From the NCBI RefSeq assembly GCF_029892425.1, contig NZ_JARXWB010000004.1, forward strand, positions 248,001-312,000: 64,000 nt of DNA. The letters run 5' to 3'. Below, piece after piece: positions 53,642-64,000 of this stretch. Source of the DNA: Bradyrhizobium sp. BR13661. GTDB lineage: Bacteria > Pseudomonadota > Alphaproteobacteria > Rhizobiales > Xanthobacteraceae. The position numbers and the translations under genes are program-made. How positions within the stretch are numbered: position 1 is the stretch's first letter; each line of letters starts with the position of its first letter. Under the pieces are notes generated by a model that searched no databases, was not told the DNA's origin, and was given only the letters and a program-made list of their open reading frames with translations.

Positions 53642-54790
53642 TTAGGCGCGCTCGTAGATGGTGAGAGTATCTTTGCCGAAGGTCTCGCTAGCATGAACCT
53701 TGTAGGCCTGCGACTGCGTGATTATTGACAGGGACAATGCATCGAGCGCATCGACGCCGCCGGGACCCACTTCTTCCGCTCCGCGGAACAGCCAGATCTC
53801 GTCGACGAGGTCGTCGGACACGAACGATGCCGCAACGCGACTGCCGCCCTCGACCATCAGCCGCGTGATGCCCTTCTCGGCCAGCGCATGCAGCACGGCC
53901 GGAAGATCGAGCCCGGCTGCACCGTTCGGCGGCATGCGCATGATTTGCGCACCGGCCGCGCCAAGGCGGGTCGCGGCCGCCGCTTCCGCAAGCTTGGAGC
54001 CGATCACCCAGAGCGGCGTCTCGCGCGCAGAACGAACAAGCTGGCTGGACGCGGAAATCCGCAAATTCTCGTCGAGAATAACGCGCAACGGAGAACGCGC
54101 TTCCATGCCCGGCAGGCGGCAATTGAGCTGTGGATCGTCTGCCAGCACCGTGCCGATGCCAACCAGGATAGCGTCGCACTGCGCGCGCAGGAGATGCACG
54201 CGGTCGCGCACAGCTTCGCCGGTGATCGCCTGCGGCTTGCCGCCGGCCGCACCAATCTTTCCGTCGGGTGAGACCGCGAGCTTCAGGATCACATGCGGGC
54301 GCTTGTCCCTGATACGGCGGAAATGGCCGGCGTGATCGAACGCGGCTTCCGCCGCGCAGAGGCCCACATCCACCACGATGCCGGCGGCGCGCAGGCGCGC
54401 ATGGCCCTGCCCCGCCACCTCAGGATTGGGATCCTCGATCGCCGCCACCACGCGTGTGATGCCCGCCGCGATCACCGCATCGGCACACGGCGGTGACTTG
54501 CCGAAATGCGAGCAGGGCTCGAGCGTGACGTAGAGCGTGGCGCCGCGCGCCGCCTCGCCTGCACGCCGCAGCGCCTCCCGCTCCGCGTGCGGTCGTCCCC
54601 CTGGCTGCGTCCAGCCGCGGCCGACGATGACGCCGTCCTTGACGATGACGGCACCGACAGCCGGATTGGGCCAAACGCGGCCCAGCCCGCGCCGGCCGAG
54701 CGCCAGCGCCAGCTGCATGAAGCGGCGATCGGCATCTTTGGACTCGCGGATCCTCGCGGCGAACTGATCTTCCAGGATACGGAAGATCAT
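53642..54790 (-). CDS. ribD: Bifunctional riboflavin deaminase/reductase RibD
   Basis: 382 residues. The N-terminal deaminase has the zinc site HAEREAL and [16 protein letters not shown]; the C-terminal reductase (about 165-375) has [18 protein letters not shown] and [13 protein letters not shown]. Together they do steps 2 and 3 of riboflavin synthesis. The start at 54790 overlaps the nrdR stop by four bases; an internal Met ([11 protein letters not shown]) is where many family members begin, so a shorter product is possible. Confidence 0.95.
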   Translation of the reverse strand: MIFRILEDQFAARIRESKDADRRFMQLALALGRRGLGRVWPNPAVGAVIVKDGVIVGRGWTQPGGRPHAEREALRRAGEAARGATLYVTLEPCSHFGKSPPCADAVIAAGITRVVAAIEDPNPEVAGQGHARLRAAGIVVDVGLCAAEAAFDHAGHFRRIRDKRPHVILKLAVSPDGKIGAAGGKPQAITGEAVRDRVHLLRAQCDAILVGIGTVLADDPQLNCRLPGMEARSPLRVILDENLRISASSQLVRSARETPLWVIGSKLAEAAAATRLGAAGAQIMRMPPNGAAGLDLPAVLHALAEKGITRLMVEGGSRVAASFVSDDLVDEIWLFRGAEEVGPGGVDALDALSLSIITQSQAYKVHASETFGKDTLTIYERA

Positions 54791-55269
54791 TTGCGGATCG
54801 CGGCGAGCCGCGCTTCCTCCTCACCGGAGAGCTCGCCGAGCACATCGGCGAAATCCTTGGCCTCGCGGAAATTGCGATAGACGGAGGCGAAGCGCACATA
54901 GGCGACGTCGTCGAGCGTGCGCAGATGCTCCATCACGGTCTCGCCGATCACCTCCGATGAGATTTCGGCCTCACCGCCGGTCTCCAGCTCGCGCACGATG
55001 GTGGAGACCATCTTCTCCACCCGCTCCGGCTCGACCGGGCGCTTGCGCAAGGAGATCGAGACCGAACGCATCAGCTTGTCGCGATCGAACGGCACGCGGC
55101 GGCCGTTGCGCTTGATCACCGTGAGCTCGCGCAACTGTACGCGTTCGAAGGTGGTAAAACGGAATTCGCAGGCGACGCACACGCGCCGCCTGCGAATGAC
55201 GGATGAATCCTCGGTCGGACGCGAGTCCTTCACCTGCGTATCGAGACTATTGCAGTTCGGGCAGCGCAT
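54787..55269 (-). CDS. nrdR: Transcriptional repressor NrdR
   Basis: 160 residues. A zinc ribbon ([21 protein letters not shown]...[17 protein letters not shown], four Cys) precedes an ATP-cone domain ([20 protein letters not shown]). It represses ribonucleotide reductase genes when dATP is bound. It is coupled to ribD by a four-base overlap and lies 29 bases after glyA, an order conserved in alphaproteobacteria. Confidence 0.96.
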   Translation of the reverse strand: MRCPNCNSLDTQVKDSRPTEDSSVIRRRRVCVACEFRFTTFERVQLRELTVIKRNGRRVPFDRDKLMRSVSISLRKRPVEPERVEKMVSTIVRELETGGEAEISSEVIGETVMEHLRTLDDVAYVRFASVYRNFREAKDFADVLGELSGEEEARLAAIRK

Positions 55270-55298
55270 CCGTTGACCTTAGCCAGTTTTCCTGGACC

Positions 55299-56597
55299 TT
55301 ACTGATAGATCGGGAACCGGTCGGTGAGCGCCTTGACCCGTTCCTTGATCGCAGCTTCCACCAGCGGCGCCTTGCCGTCGGACGATTGCGCGATCGCATT
55401 GAGGACCTCGGCGATCATGCCGCCGACCTGCTGGAATTCGGCGACGCCGAAGCCGCGGGTCGTCGCCGCCGGCGTGCCCAGACGAATACCGGAGGTGACG
55501 AACGGCGACTCAGGGTCGAAGGGAATACCGTTCTTGTTGCAGGTGATGGCGGCGCGAACCAGCGCTTTCTCCGAGGCGTTGCCCTTCAGGCCCTTCGGCC
55601 GGAGGTCAACGAGCATCAGATGGTTATCGGTGCCGCCCGAGACAATATCAAAGCCATGGCTCTTCATCGCCGCGGCCAGCGCCTTGGCGTTTTCGACCAC
55701 GTTTTTCGCATAGATCTTGAAGTCCGGACGCAGCGCCTCGCCGAAGGCAACCGCCTTCGCCGCGATCACATGCATCAACGGGCCACCCTGCAGGCCCGGG
55801 AAGATCGCCGAGTTGAACTTCTTGGTCAGCGCCTCGTCATTCCACAGCATGAGGCCACCGCGCGGGCCGCGCAGCGACTTGTGCGTGGTCGTCGTGGTGA
55901 TGTGGGCATACGGTACCGGCGAGGCATGCACGCCGCCGGCAACGAGACCGGCGAAGTGTGCCATGTCGACCAAGAGATACGCGCCGACCGAGTCCGCGAT
56001 CTCGCGAAAACGCTTGAAATCCCAGGCGCGCGAATAGGCCGAGCCGCCGGCCACGATCAGCTTCGGCCTGACCTCTTCGGCCTGCTTGGCGACCGCGTCC
56101 ATGTCGATGAGCTGGTCCTCACGACGCACGGTGTAGTGCGCAGCCTTGAACCACTTGCCGCTCATGTTGACGGGCGAGCCGTGGGTAAGATGGCCGCCGG
56201 CCGCAAGATCCAGACCCATGAACGTGTCGCCGGGCTGCAGTAGCGCCAGGAACACCGCCTGGTTCATCTGGCTGCCCGAATTCGGCTGCACGTTGGCGAA
56301 GTTGGCGCCGAACAGCTTCTTGGCGCGATCGATCGCGAGGTTCTCGGCGACGTCGACCCACTCACAACCGCCGTAGTAGCGCGCGCCCGGATAACCCTCT
56401 GCGTACTTGTTGGTCATCACCGAACCCTGCGCTTCCAGCACGGCCCGGCTAACGATGTTCTCGGAGGCGATTAGCTCGACTTCATGGCGTTGCCGGCCGA
56501 GCTCGCCCTTGATGGCGACGGCGATTTCCGGGTCGGCCTGCTCGAGCGAAGCGGTGAAAAACGAATCGGGCGCATTGGCTGTTTTGGCGAGGGTCAT
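55299..56597 (-). CDS. glyA: Serine hydroxymethyltransferase
   Basis: 432 residues. This PLP enzyme interconverts serine and glycine with tetrahydrofolate. Motifs: [34 protein letters not shown], and the PLP lysine in [17 protein letters not shown] 56597. It heads the run glyA-nrdR-ribD-ribE-ribH-nusB-thiL. The 249-base region before it carries its promoter and a small hairpin around 56807; no riboswitch core was recognised. Confidence 0.97.
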   Translation of the reverse strand: MTLAKTANAPDSFFTASLEQADPEIAVAIKGELGRQRHEVELIASENIVSRAVLEAQGSVMTNKYAEGYPGARYYGGCEWVDVAENLAIDRAKKLFGANFANVQPNSGSQMNQAVFLALLQPGDTFMGLDLAAGGHLTHGSPVNMSGKWFKAAHYTVRREDQLIDMDAVAKQAEEVRPKLIVAGGSAYSRAWDFKRFREIADSVGAYLLVDMAHFAGLVAGGVHASPVPYAHITTTTTHKSLRGPRGGLMLWNDEALTKKFNSAIFPGLQGGPLMHVIAAKAVAFGEALRPDFKIYAKNVVENAKALAAAMKSHGFDIVSGGTDNHLMLVDLRPKGLKGNASEKALVRAAITCNKNGIPFDPESPFVTSGIRLGTPAATTRGFGVAEFQQVGGMIAEVLNAIAQSSDGKAPLVEAAIKERVKALTDRFPIYQ

Positions 56598-56846
56598 CTT
56601 GCGAATATCTCCACCGCCGCAGCCTTTTGGCGGGCTACGGGCGGGTCTGGTGTGGCGGTCGGAAGCATGCGCGATCTACCACATCGCCCGTCCCCGGCCA
56701 AGCATTTGCGGGTCGGGCCTGATATTTATGCAAGATATGGTGGGAATTGAAGGATTTTGCAGGAAGACGGCTCTCCGAAACCGCCTCCGATCCGGTCAAC
56801 CTTAAAGGGCCGCTTCGGACCCTAAATGGCGCTCCGGCACCGGCCC

Positions 56847-57068
56847 TTACAGCCCGGTGTACCCCGCCTTCACGGGGTCGATGCTGCCATCGAGCTGGCG
56901 CAGATAGGTCAGGCCGCAGACCGTCAACCTGTGGGGATCCTTCTCGCCGGCTTCCATCAGGGTATTGAGGTAGTTTGTCACCTTTTCCCGCGCCTCCTCG
57001 CTCGCCGCTGCCGTGCGGTTGGCGAGCAGGTCATAGGTCTTCATGATGCGGTCGATGGCAGCTTCCAT
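56847..57068 (-). CDS. Small conserved-looking helical protein
   Basis: 73 residues, mainly helical: AIDRIMKTYDLLANRTAAASEEAREKVTNYLNTLMEAG followed by LTVCGLTYLRQLDGS. No named family. ATG 57068 has GAGGG just upstream; the open frame running further upstream is another gene's reverse frame. The next gene upstream (57106) is on the same strand 37 bases away, so they are likely a small operon just before glyA. Confidence 0.75.
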   Translation of the reverse strand: MEAAIDRIMKTYDLLANRTAAASEEAREKVTNYLNTLMEAGEKDPHRLTVCGLTYLRQLDGSIDPVKAGYTGL

Positions 57069-57105
57069 GGCACCCTCTGATTTTTCAGAATTTTGGAAGG
57101 CTCGA

Positions 57106-57342
57106 TCAGGCAACCGCCCGCGCTCCGGACTGCGCCTCGAAGCGCGTGATCGCCCTGTTGGCGAGCCTGATCTTGTTGAATTCGCCGTGCTGGAGCAGCT
57201 TGACGATGATCCCGAGCAAGCGTTCGTTGGTGACGAGCGTGTCGGGGATCGCGCCGGAGCGGCGAAGATAATTCGCAGCGATGGCATAGGCATCGCTCAC
57301 GAGCTCGACGTTCATTGCCTGCATCCCGCGCTCGACCAGCAT
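57106..57342 (-). CDS. Small conserved-looking protein of unknown function
   Basis: 78 residues: NVELVSDAYAIAANYLRRSGAIPDT, then LLGIIVKLLQHGEFNKIRLANRAITRFEA, all helical and without Cys or membrane segments. ATG 57342 has GGAGG five bases upstream, which is better than the far upstream start that would add a low-complexity N-terminus. It shares an operon with the 73-residue gene and lies between an LdtR-like regulator and glyA. Confidence 0.75.
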   Translation of the reverse strand: MLVERGMQAMNVELVSDAYAIAANYLRRSGAIPDTLVTNERLLGIIVKLLQHGEFNKIRLANRAITRFEAQSGARAVA

Positions 57343-57543
57343 CGCGTCCTCCGATCCGGAGAGACAACTGCGACGCGAAGAACCGGTTCCGCCTGTCAGG
57401 CCATTTTTTCGCAAGTGCAAAAAGACGTCAAAACGCACCGGTCCGGGGCAAGCCGGGCCGGCGCGCTTGGGGAAGTCAGGCACGTCAGGGAGAGGCTTGC
57501 CGGTCTTGTTGTGGGCCGGCTTGGCCAAAATCCCTTTTAGAAC

Positions 57544-58062
57544 TCAGAGGCGATACAGGATCTGGTCGGTCCAGAACCGCTCGAGACGGTGCAGCGACTT
57601 GTTCAGGGTCGAGAACTCCTCGCCCGAGATGCCGCCGACTTGTTCAACGGTCTTGACGTGCTTCTGGTAGAGGCTGTCGACGATGCGGCGAACTTCCTGG
57701 CCCTGCGGGGTCAGGCGAATGCGCACCGAGCGGCGATCAACGCGCGAGCGCTGATGGTCGAGGAAGCCGAGCTCGACGAGCTTCTTCAGATTGTAGGAGA
57801 CGTTGGAGCCGAGATAGTAACCGCGCGTGCGCAGCTCGCCCGCGGTCAGCTCCTTGTCGCCGATGTTATAGAGCAGGAGTGCCTGCACGGAATTGATGTC
57901 GGCGCGGCCACGACGATCGAACTCGTCCTTGATCACGTCGAGGAGCCGGCGATGCAGCCGCTCCACAAGAGTCAATGCTTCCAGATAGAGCGACTGCACC
58001 GAGCCCTGCGGGCCGGAAACGCGCTCTGCGGCATCTGCCGCAGTTGCGACGGCTTTCATCAT
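57544..58062 (-). CDS. ldtR: LdtR-like MarR family regulator
   Basis: 172 residues. The segment SLYLEALTLVERLHRRLLDVIKDEFDRRGRADINSVQALLLYNIGDKELTAGELRTRGYYLGSNVSYNLKKLVELGFLDHQRSRVDRRSVRIRL is the alphaproteobacterial LdtR pattern, with the winged helix and Asp-Arg-Arg wing. In Liberibacter and Sinorhizobium, LdtR controls an L,D-transpeptidase and osmotic tolerance. ATG 58062 has GGGGAAG upstream. A 524-base gap follows upstream, holding its promoter and a repeat; no gene is seen there. Confidence 0.85.
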   Translation of the reverse strand: MMKAVATAADAAERVSGPQGSVQSLYLEALTLVERLHRRLLDVIKDEFDRRGRADINSVQALLLYNIGDKELTAGELRTRGYYLGSNVSYNLKKLVELGFLDHQRSRVDRRSVRIRLTPQGQEVRRIVDSLYQKHVKTVEQVGGISGEEFSTLNKSLHRLERFWTDQILYRL

Positions 58063-58426
58063 GACACTTCCCCTGTTGTCGTTTTTATCGACACTTATTC
58101 GACGCAACTTGTGTTCCGTCTGATAGGTCCAACTTAAGGGGGCCGTTTGAAGATCGGCTTAAATAAGAGAATAAAGAGATCATGAATTTAAGACAGTGAA
58201 TTGCGGATTAAGCCTGTGCCACAAGCACTTTTCGCAACCGTCTGTTGACCGTCGCAAGGTCCTGTTCACCCTCCGTCCGCGCGTTCTGTCACATTCCAGA
58301 ACAGCCCCGCCCCGTTTCGAAACCCGCGCGTAAGAGCTGTGGCGGAAAGCGCTAGGTCAATGAAAAGTTACCTCGAATTTGAGGCAACCAGTGGTCAACC
58401 AAGCGCGCAAGCCACGTAACCGCTTT

Positions 58427-58573
58427 CGTGTCCCGGACAAGCGAAGCGCAGAGCCGGGACTCAGGGCCACAAGCGAGATCGCGGAGAGATGGGCCCCGGC
58501 TCTGCAACGCATCACGCCGCACTGGACGATGCTCCGCATCGCCAGGGCCGCGTTGCGTTGCGTCCGGGGCACG
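58427..58573. repeat. Long intergenic palindromic repeat
   Basis: CGTGTCCCGGAC (58427-58438) and GTCCGGGGCACG (58562-58573) are near-perfect inverted arms around 120 bases of further short stems. This is the GTGTCCCGGAC...GTCCGGGGCAC class of Bradyrhizobium repeat, sitting just after the DUF6163 gene end. Confidence 0.8.
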
Positions 58574-58586
58574 AGAGTTTGCAACC

Positions 58587-60276
<1,690 letters not shown>

Positions 60277-60401
60277 GTTGGCGCCTCCCCGCCCCCGAAT
60301 CGCCGGAATATTTTGGCTTGTTAATCCCACTGCGCCCTTGGCAGGGGAAGAGCCTGTTCCCATGTCCTGCCACGAGGGTTTTCCCGTTGGAGGACGGAAC
60401 G

Positions 60402-60941
60402 ATGTCTTATTCGGACCAAGGCAATGCCTGGCGCAATGACGGCGGCGCTCAGCCACACGCCTACGATCCCTATCTGCATCCGGAACTGTTCCGCGGTGTC
60501 GCGACGCGGCGGGCGTTTGCGTTCCTGATCGACATGGTCGTGATGTCCGTGCCCGTCATCCTCGGCTACATCTTCATCGCACTGTTCGGCGTCGTGACGC
60601 TCGGCATCGGCTGGGCACTGTTCTGGCTAGCTTGGCCGGCCTCCGTGATCTGGGCCATCGTCTATTACGGCGCTTGCATCGGCGGGCCCTCGTCGGCGAC
60701 GATCGGGATGCGGATCATGGATCTGGAGCTGCGCACCTGGTACGGCGCGCCGGGCTACTTCGTCCTCGGCGCCACCCATGCGGTGCTGTTCTGGGTGACG
60801 GTCTCGTTCCTGTCGCCCTTCGTCGTGCTGGTCGGCCTGTTCAACGGCCGCCGGCGCCTGCTGCACGATTTCGTGCTGGGAACGGTGGTGATCAACAATT
60901 CCGTTCGCGCGCCCGTCGCTCAGACAGCCAGAACCTGGTGA
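60402..60941 (+). CDS. RDD family membrane protein
   Basis: 179 residues. The family name motif is spread over GVATRRAFAFLIDMVVMSV (R...D) and later helices. Three or four transmembrane segments; a GPSSATIGMRIMDLELR loop and RRLLHDFVLGTVVINN end the domain. The function is unknown; some RDD proteins act in ion homeostasis. ATG 60402 with GGAGG upstream. Next to hemB as in many relatives. Confidence 0.9.
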   Translation: MSYSDQGNAWRNDGGAQPHAYDPYLHPELFRGVATRRAFAFLIDMVVMSVPVILGYIFIALFGVVTLGIGWALFWLAWPASVIWAIVYYGACIGGPSSATIGMRIMDLELRTWYGAPGYFVLGATHAVLFWVTVSFLSPFVVLVGLFNGRRRLLHDFVLGTVVINNSVRAPVAQTARTW

Positions 60942-61043
60942 TCAAGGACCTACTAACGCGGATCCGCTAGACTAACCGAAGCGATTGACCGGGGGCTTTC
61001 GTAGCGCGATGCTGATACCCACTTCGGAGGCCCACGACGTCCC

Positions 61044-61820
61044 TTGACCCAGCACTCGCGCGACACCCCACAATTTTACCTCACGGCGCCGTCCCCCTGC
61101 CCGTATCTGCCGGGCCGGCATGAGCGCAAGGTGTTCACGCACCTCGTGGGTGAGCGCGCTGGCGATCTCAACGACCTCCTGACCCATGGCGGCTTCCGCC
61201 GCAGCCAGTCGATCGCCTACCGTCCCGCCTGCGACCAGTGCCGGGCCTGCGTTTCGGTCCGGGTCGTCGCCAACGAGTTCCGCCCGTCGCGCAACTTCCG
61301 CAAGGTGATGGCCCGTAATTCCGACATCGTCGGCGAGCAGCGCAGCGCCGTGCCGACATCAGAGCAATATTCGGTGTTCCGCGCCTATCTCGACGCCCGC
61401 CACCGCCATGGCGGCATGGCCGACATGACCGTGCTCGATTACGCCATGATGGTCGAGGACAGCCATGTCGAGACCCGTATCATCGAGTACCGCAAGCGCG
61501 GGCCCGACAGCGGCCTCACCGGCCGCGGCGAGGAGCTGATCGCGGTGGCGCTGACTGACGTCCTCAGCGACGGCCTGTCGATGGTCTACTCGTTCTTCGA
61601 GCCGAGCCAAGTCTCGCGCTCGATGGGCACCTTCATGATCCTCGACCACATCGCGCGCGCCCGCCGGCAGGGACTGCCCTACGTCTATCTCGGCTACTGG
61701 ATCGAAGGCTCGAAGAAGATGGACTACAAGGCCCGCTTCCTGCCGCAGCAGCGCCTCGCGCCCTCAGGCTGGCTGCGCATCGACGCGCAAGGGGATACGG
61801 CGTCCGAGCCGCAGGATTAG
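61044..61820 (+). CDS. bpt: Aspartate/glutamate leucyl-tRNA-protein transferase (Bpt)
   Basis: 258 residues. It adds leucine from Leu-tRNA to proteins with N-terminal Asp/Glu, marking them for ClpS/ClpAP (N-degron pathway). The start has [17 protein letters not shown], then [12 protein letters not shown] and the C-terminal [38 protein letters not shown], diagnostic of Bpt/ATE enzymes. The start is TTG 61044; GGAGG (61026-61030) is 13 bases away, an unusually long spacer. Many databases call it arginyltransferase. Confidence 0.92.
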   Translation: MTQHSRDTPQFYLTAPSPCPYLPGRHERKVFTHLVGERAGDLNDLLTHGGFRRSQSIAYRPACDQCRACVSVRVVANEFRPSRNFRKVMARNSDIVGEQRSAVPTSEQYSVFRAYLDARHRHGGMADMTVLDYAMMVEDSHVETRIIEYRKRGPDSGLTGRGEELIAVALTDVLSDGLSMVYSFFEPSQVSRSMGTFMILDHIARARRQGLPYVYLGYWIEGSKKMDYKARFLPQQRLAPSGWLRIDAQGDTASEPQD

Positions 61821-61825
61821 ATCGC

Positions 61826-63190
61826 TCACCCGAACAGCATATCCACTAGCAGCTTCACGTTCAAAATCACGATCACGCCCGCGACGATCCACGCGATCGC
61901 GGCGATTGACGTTGATATCGCGAACTGCCCCATCTTGCGGCGATCCGACACGAAACGCACCAGCGGGATCACGGCGAAGGGCAGCTGCATCGACAGCACG
62001 ACCTGGCTGAATACCAGTAAATCCGCCGTGCCGCGCTCGCCGTAGATTGCGGTGACGATGATGACGGGAATGATGGCGATGCCGCGCGTGAGCAGGCGTC
62101 GCGCCCAACTCGGCAGGCGCAGGTCGAGAAAGCCTTCCATCACGATCTGGCCGGCGAGCGTTGCGGTCACCGTCGAATTCAGGCCCGAGGCCAGCAGCGC
62201 CACCGCGAACAATGTCGAGGCGATGCCGAGACCGAGCAGCGGCGAGAGCAGCTCAAACGCCTGGCTGATCTCGGCAACGTCCGAATGGCCGCTGGTGTGG
62301 AACGTCGCCGCAGCCACGACGAGGATCGCGGCATTGATGAACAGCGCCAGCATTAACGCAATGGTGGAGTCCGTCGTCGCCCATTTGATCGCCTCGCGAC
62401 GGCCCTCGTCGTTACGCGCATAGGCGCGCGTCTGCACGATCGAGGAATGCAGATAGAGATTATGCGGCATCACGGTCGCACCGATGATGCCGATCGCGAT
62501 GTAGAGCATCTCCGGATTGGTGAAGATCTCGCTCTTCGGCGCAAAGCCATGCAGCACGTCGGCAACGGGCGGCGCCGCGGCCACGATCTGGACCGCGAAG
62601 CACACCGCGATCACCGCCAGCAGCGCCATGACGAAGGCTTCGAGGAAGCGGAAGCCGCGGTTCATCAACACGAGGAGCAGGAAAGCGTCGAGCGCGGCGA
62701 TCAGCGCACCGCCGATCAGGGGGATCCCGAAAAGGAGTTTCAGCGCGATCGCGGTGCCGATGACCTCGGCGAGATCGCAGGCGATGATCGCCGCCTCGCA
62801 AGCGAGCCAGAGCAGGAAATTCACTGCCGGCGAGTAGGTCGCGCGGCAGGCCTGCGCGAGATCGCGGTCGGTGACGATGCCGAGCCGTGCCGCCAGCGAC
62901 TGCAGCAGGATCGCCATCAGGTTTGAGAGCAGGATGACCGAGAGCAGCGTGTAGCCAAACTTCGATCCACCGGCGAGGTCCGTCGCCCAATTGCCGGGGT
63001 CCATGTAGCCGACCGAGACCATGTAGCCGGGGCCGACAAAGGCGAGCAGCCGCCGCCACCACGCCCCCGCCGCGGGGACGGCGACGGTGGCATTCACCTC
63101 GGCGAGGCTCTTGGTGGCCGGCGCGTCGGTGCGCCAGCCAGCAGCATCTTGGGCCAGGTCCTGGGTCAGATCGGGCGATCGGGCATCCAT
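61826..63190 (-). CDS. mntH: Nramp family Mn2+/divalent metal transporter MntH
   Basis: 454 residues, 11-12 helices. The metal site is [12 protein letters not shown] (DPGN) in helix 1 and [10 protein letters not shown] (MPH) in helix 6, both standard for proton-coupled Mn2+ import. The N-terminus is longer than in E. coli. ATG 63190 ([10 protein letters not shown]) is chosen; the track of Met codons further upstream crosses the putative operator. In B. japonicum mntH is the main Mn2+ importer and is repressed by Mur. Confidence 0.94.
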   Translation of the reverse strand: MDARSPDLTQDLAQDAAGWRTDAPATKSLAEVNATVAVPAAGAWWRRLLAFVGPGYMVSVGYMDPGNWATDLAGGSKFGYTLLSVILLSNLMAILLQSLAARLGIVTDRDLAQACRATYSPAVNFLLWLACEAAIIACDLAEVIGTAIALKLLFGIPLIGGALIAALDAFLLLVLMNRGFRFLEAFVMALLAVIAVCFAVQIVAAAPPVADVLHGFAPKSEIFTNPEMLYIAIGIIGATVMPHNLYLHSSIVQTRAYARNDEGRREAIKWATTDSTIALMLALFINAAILVVAAATFHTSGHSDVAEISQAFELLSPLLGLGIASTLFAVALLASGLNSTVTATLAGQIVMEGFLDLRLPSWARRLLTRGIAIIPVIIVTAIYGERGTADLLVFSQVVLSMQLPFAVIPLVRFVSDRRKMGQFAISTSIAAIAWIVAGVIVILNVKLLVDMLFG

Positions 63191-63218
63191 GCCGTCAGAA
63201 TACCGGAGTCGATTCTTA

Positions 63219-63235
63219 TTGCAACTCATTTGCAA
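63219..63235. promoter_or_regulatory. Candidate Mur/Fur-type box upstream of mntH
   Basis: TTGCAACTCATTTGCAA is two self-complementary TTGCAA hexamers five bases apart, an inverted repeat 28 bases before the mntH ATG. It resembles rhizobial MRS/Fur-family sites in being AT-rich with TGCAA halves. The exact Mur consensus could not be checked here. Confidence 0.5.
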
Positions 63236-63361
63236 CTGCATCTAGGCGCGTTGGTTCCCACAGCCCGCTCCGGGTTTGCCCGACCCTGTCGGGAAGCGGG
63301 TGGGTTTGACCCGCGTCGGAGGCGGATACTGGCGCCATCAAGACTTTGCAGGAAATGCGCC

Positions 63362-64000
63362 ATGTCAAATGCCCCTCGCCTTCCCGACACCTTCAACCGC
63401 CTCGCCTGGTCCAACCTCGCGGCGCAATCGGCCGAGCAGATCGCGCTGGCGGCCGCGCCCATCGTCGCGGTGCTGACGCTGGGCGTGGCGGAAGGCCAGA
63501 CCGGCGTGCTCCAGACCGCGCTCAGCCTGCCCTTCGTTCTGTTCGCGATTCCGGCCGGCCTGCTCGCCGACCGCATTTCCCGCCGTTCGCTGATGGCCGG
63601 TGCCGAGGCGCTGCGAGCGGTGGCGCTTGCGGCGATCGTGCTGCTGCTGGCGCTCGGCGCGCTCAATCTGCCGCTGCTCGCGCTGCTCGGCTTTGCCGCC
63701 GTGTGCGGCACCGTCGTCTACAGCGTGGCCGCGCCGGCGCTGGTGCCCTCGCTGGTAGCTGCGGAGCTGCTGCCGGCCGCGAACGCCAGGATCGAACTGG
63801 CGCGCACCATCGCCTTCGCCAGCGGTCCTGCGGTCGGCGGCGCGCTGGTCGGCTGGTGGGGCGCAAGCCCAGCCTTCGGCTTTGCGGCGGCGCTCTCGGC
63901 GGCCGCCGTGGTGCTGCTCTCCGGCCTCTACGAGCCTTCGCGTGCACCAGTCCCGCGCCGTCATCCATTCCAGGATATCCGCGAAGGCGCGGCCTTTGTG
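63362..64000 (+). CDS. MFS transporter, truncated by window edge
   Basis: The first 213 residues are inside the window and the frame is open at its end. The protein has at least five helices and the MFS signature GLLADRISRRSLM between helices 2 and 3 (G-x-x-x-D-R-x-x-R-R). It resembles the EntS/MFS_3 exporters. ATG 63362 has AGGAA seven bases upstream. The substrate cannot be told. Confidence 0.88.
   Translation, partial: MSNAPRLPDTFNRLAWSNLAAQSAEQIALAAAPIVAVLTLGVAEGQTGVLQTALSLPFVLFAIPAGLLADRISRRSLMAGAEALRAVALAAIVLLLALGALNLPLLALLGFAAVCGTVVYSVAAPALVPSLVAAELLPAANARIELARTIAFASGPAVGGALVGWWGASPAFGFAAALSAAAVVLLSGLYEPSRAPVPRRHPFQDIREGAAFV

Overview
The window is a chromosomal segment of an alphaproteobacterium, almost certainly Bradyrhizobium or a very close relative. 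The evidence is the high GC content with strong third-position bias, the glnB-glnA pair with a -24/-12 promoter, a Mg-type HemB, a Porin_2-family porin with a Phe C-terminus, GcrA, LdtR-like and Mur/mntH-type features, and several copies of the intergenic palindromic repeats (GTCATTCCGGG...CCCGGAATGAC type) common in that genus. There is no phage, transposase, integrase or CRISPR array. The segment is mostly vertically inherited core genome with accessory islands of metabolism and surface polysaccharide.

Layout. 0.1-4.4 kb: NAD(P)HX repair (nnr), then nitrogen control (glnB, glnA). 4.5-9.3 kb: mixed small operons (C26 amidase, AI-2E permease, ABM protein, diguanylate cyclase). 9.5-12.7 kb: rpsI-rplM, a hotdog thioesterase, an ECHDC3-like crotonase and a CoA-binding protein. 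12.8-16 kb: metY, ctaA and a DUF2842 protein. 16-25 kb: a surface-polysaccharide locus on alternating strands, with a NodB-fold protein lacking its metal ligands, a CelD/FemAB-type acyltransferase, a Wzz/BY-kinase-like protein with a degenerate ATPase domain, a GT4 glycosyltransferase, a phosphoglycosyltransferase and an O-antigen ligase/polymerase. 25-32 kb: MarR-controlled FAD monooxygenase, tandem saccharopine-dehydrogenase-like reductases with a DUF169 protein, a YdcF protein and a formamidase. 32-41 kb: gcrA, porin, several regulators with hydrolases, an SDR, and a small exported protein behind a consensus sigma-54 promoter with an adjacent NifA-type TGT-N10-ACA site. 41-46.3 kb: tRNA-Pro(GGG), MerR, ihfA, fabH, plsX, yceD, a cytochrome bc1 chaperone and bamE. 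46.4-50.7 kb: a Bug-type binding protein, an unlisted 51-residue gene, hppA and a Cys-cluster protein. 50.7-56.6 kb: the thiL-nusB-ribH-ribE-ribD-nrdR-glyA block. 56.8-64 kb: two small conserved-looking genes, an LdtR-like regulator, a four-helix membrane protein, hemB, RDD, bpt, mntH and a truncated MFS gene.

How the genes fit together. GlnB senses nitrogen and 2-oxoglutarate and controls GlnA modification. The riboflavin/thiamine/SHMT block couples cofactor synthesis to NrdR control of ribonucleotide reductase. PlsX/FabH start phospholipid and fatty acid synthesis. CtaA, HemB and the bc1 chaperone serve respiratory haem proteins. Start codons were reassigned in many genes using ribosome binding sites and family starts. 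The observations most worth following up are the sigma-54/NifA-like promoter at 38.3 kb and four proteins that keep a fold but have lost catalytic or metal residues: the NodB-like, BY-kinase-like, crotonase and alpha/beta-hydrolase proteins.
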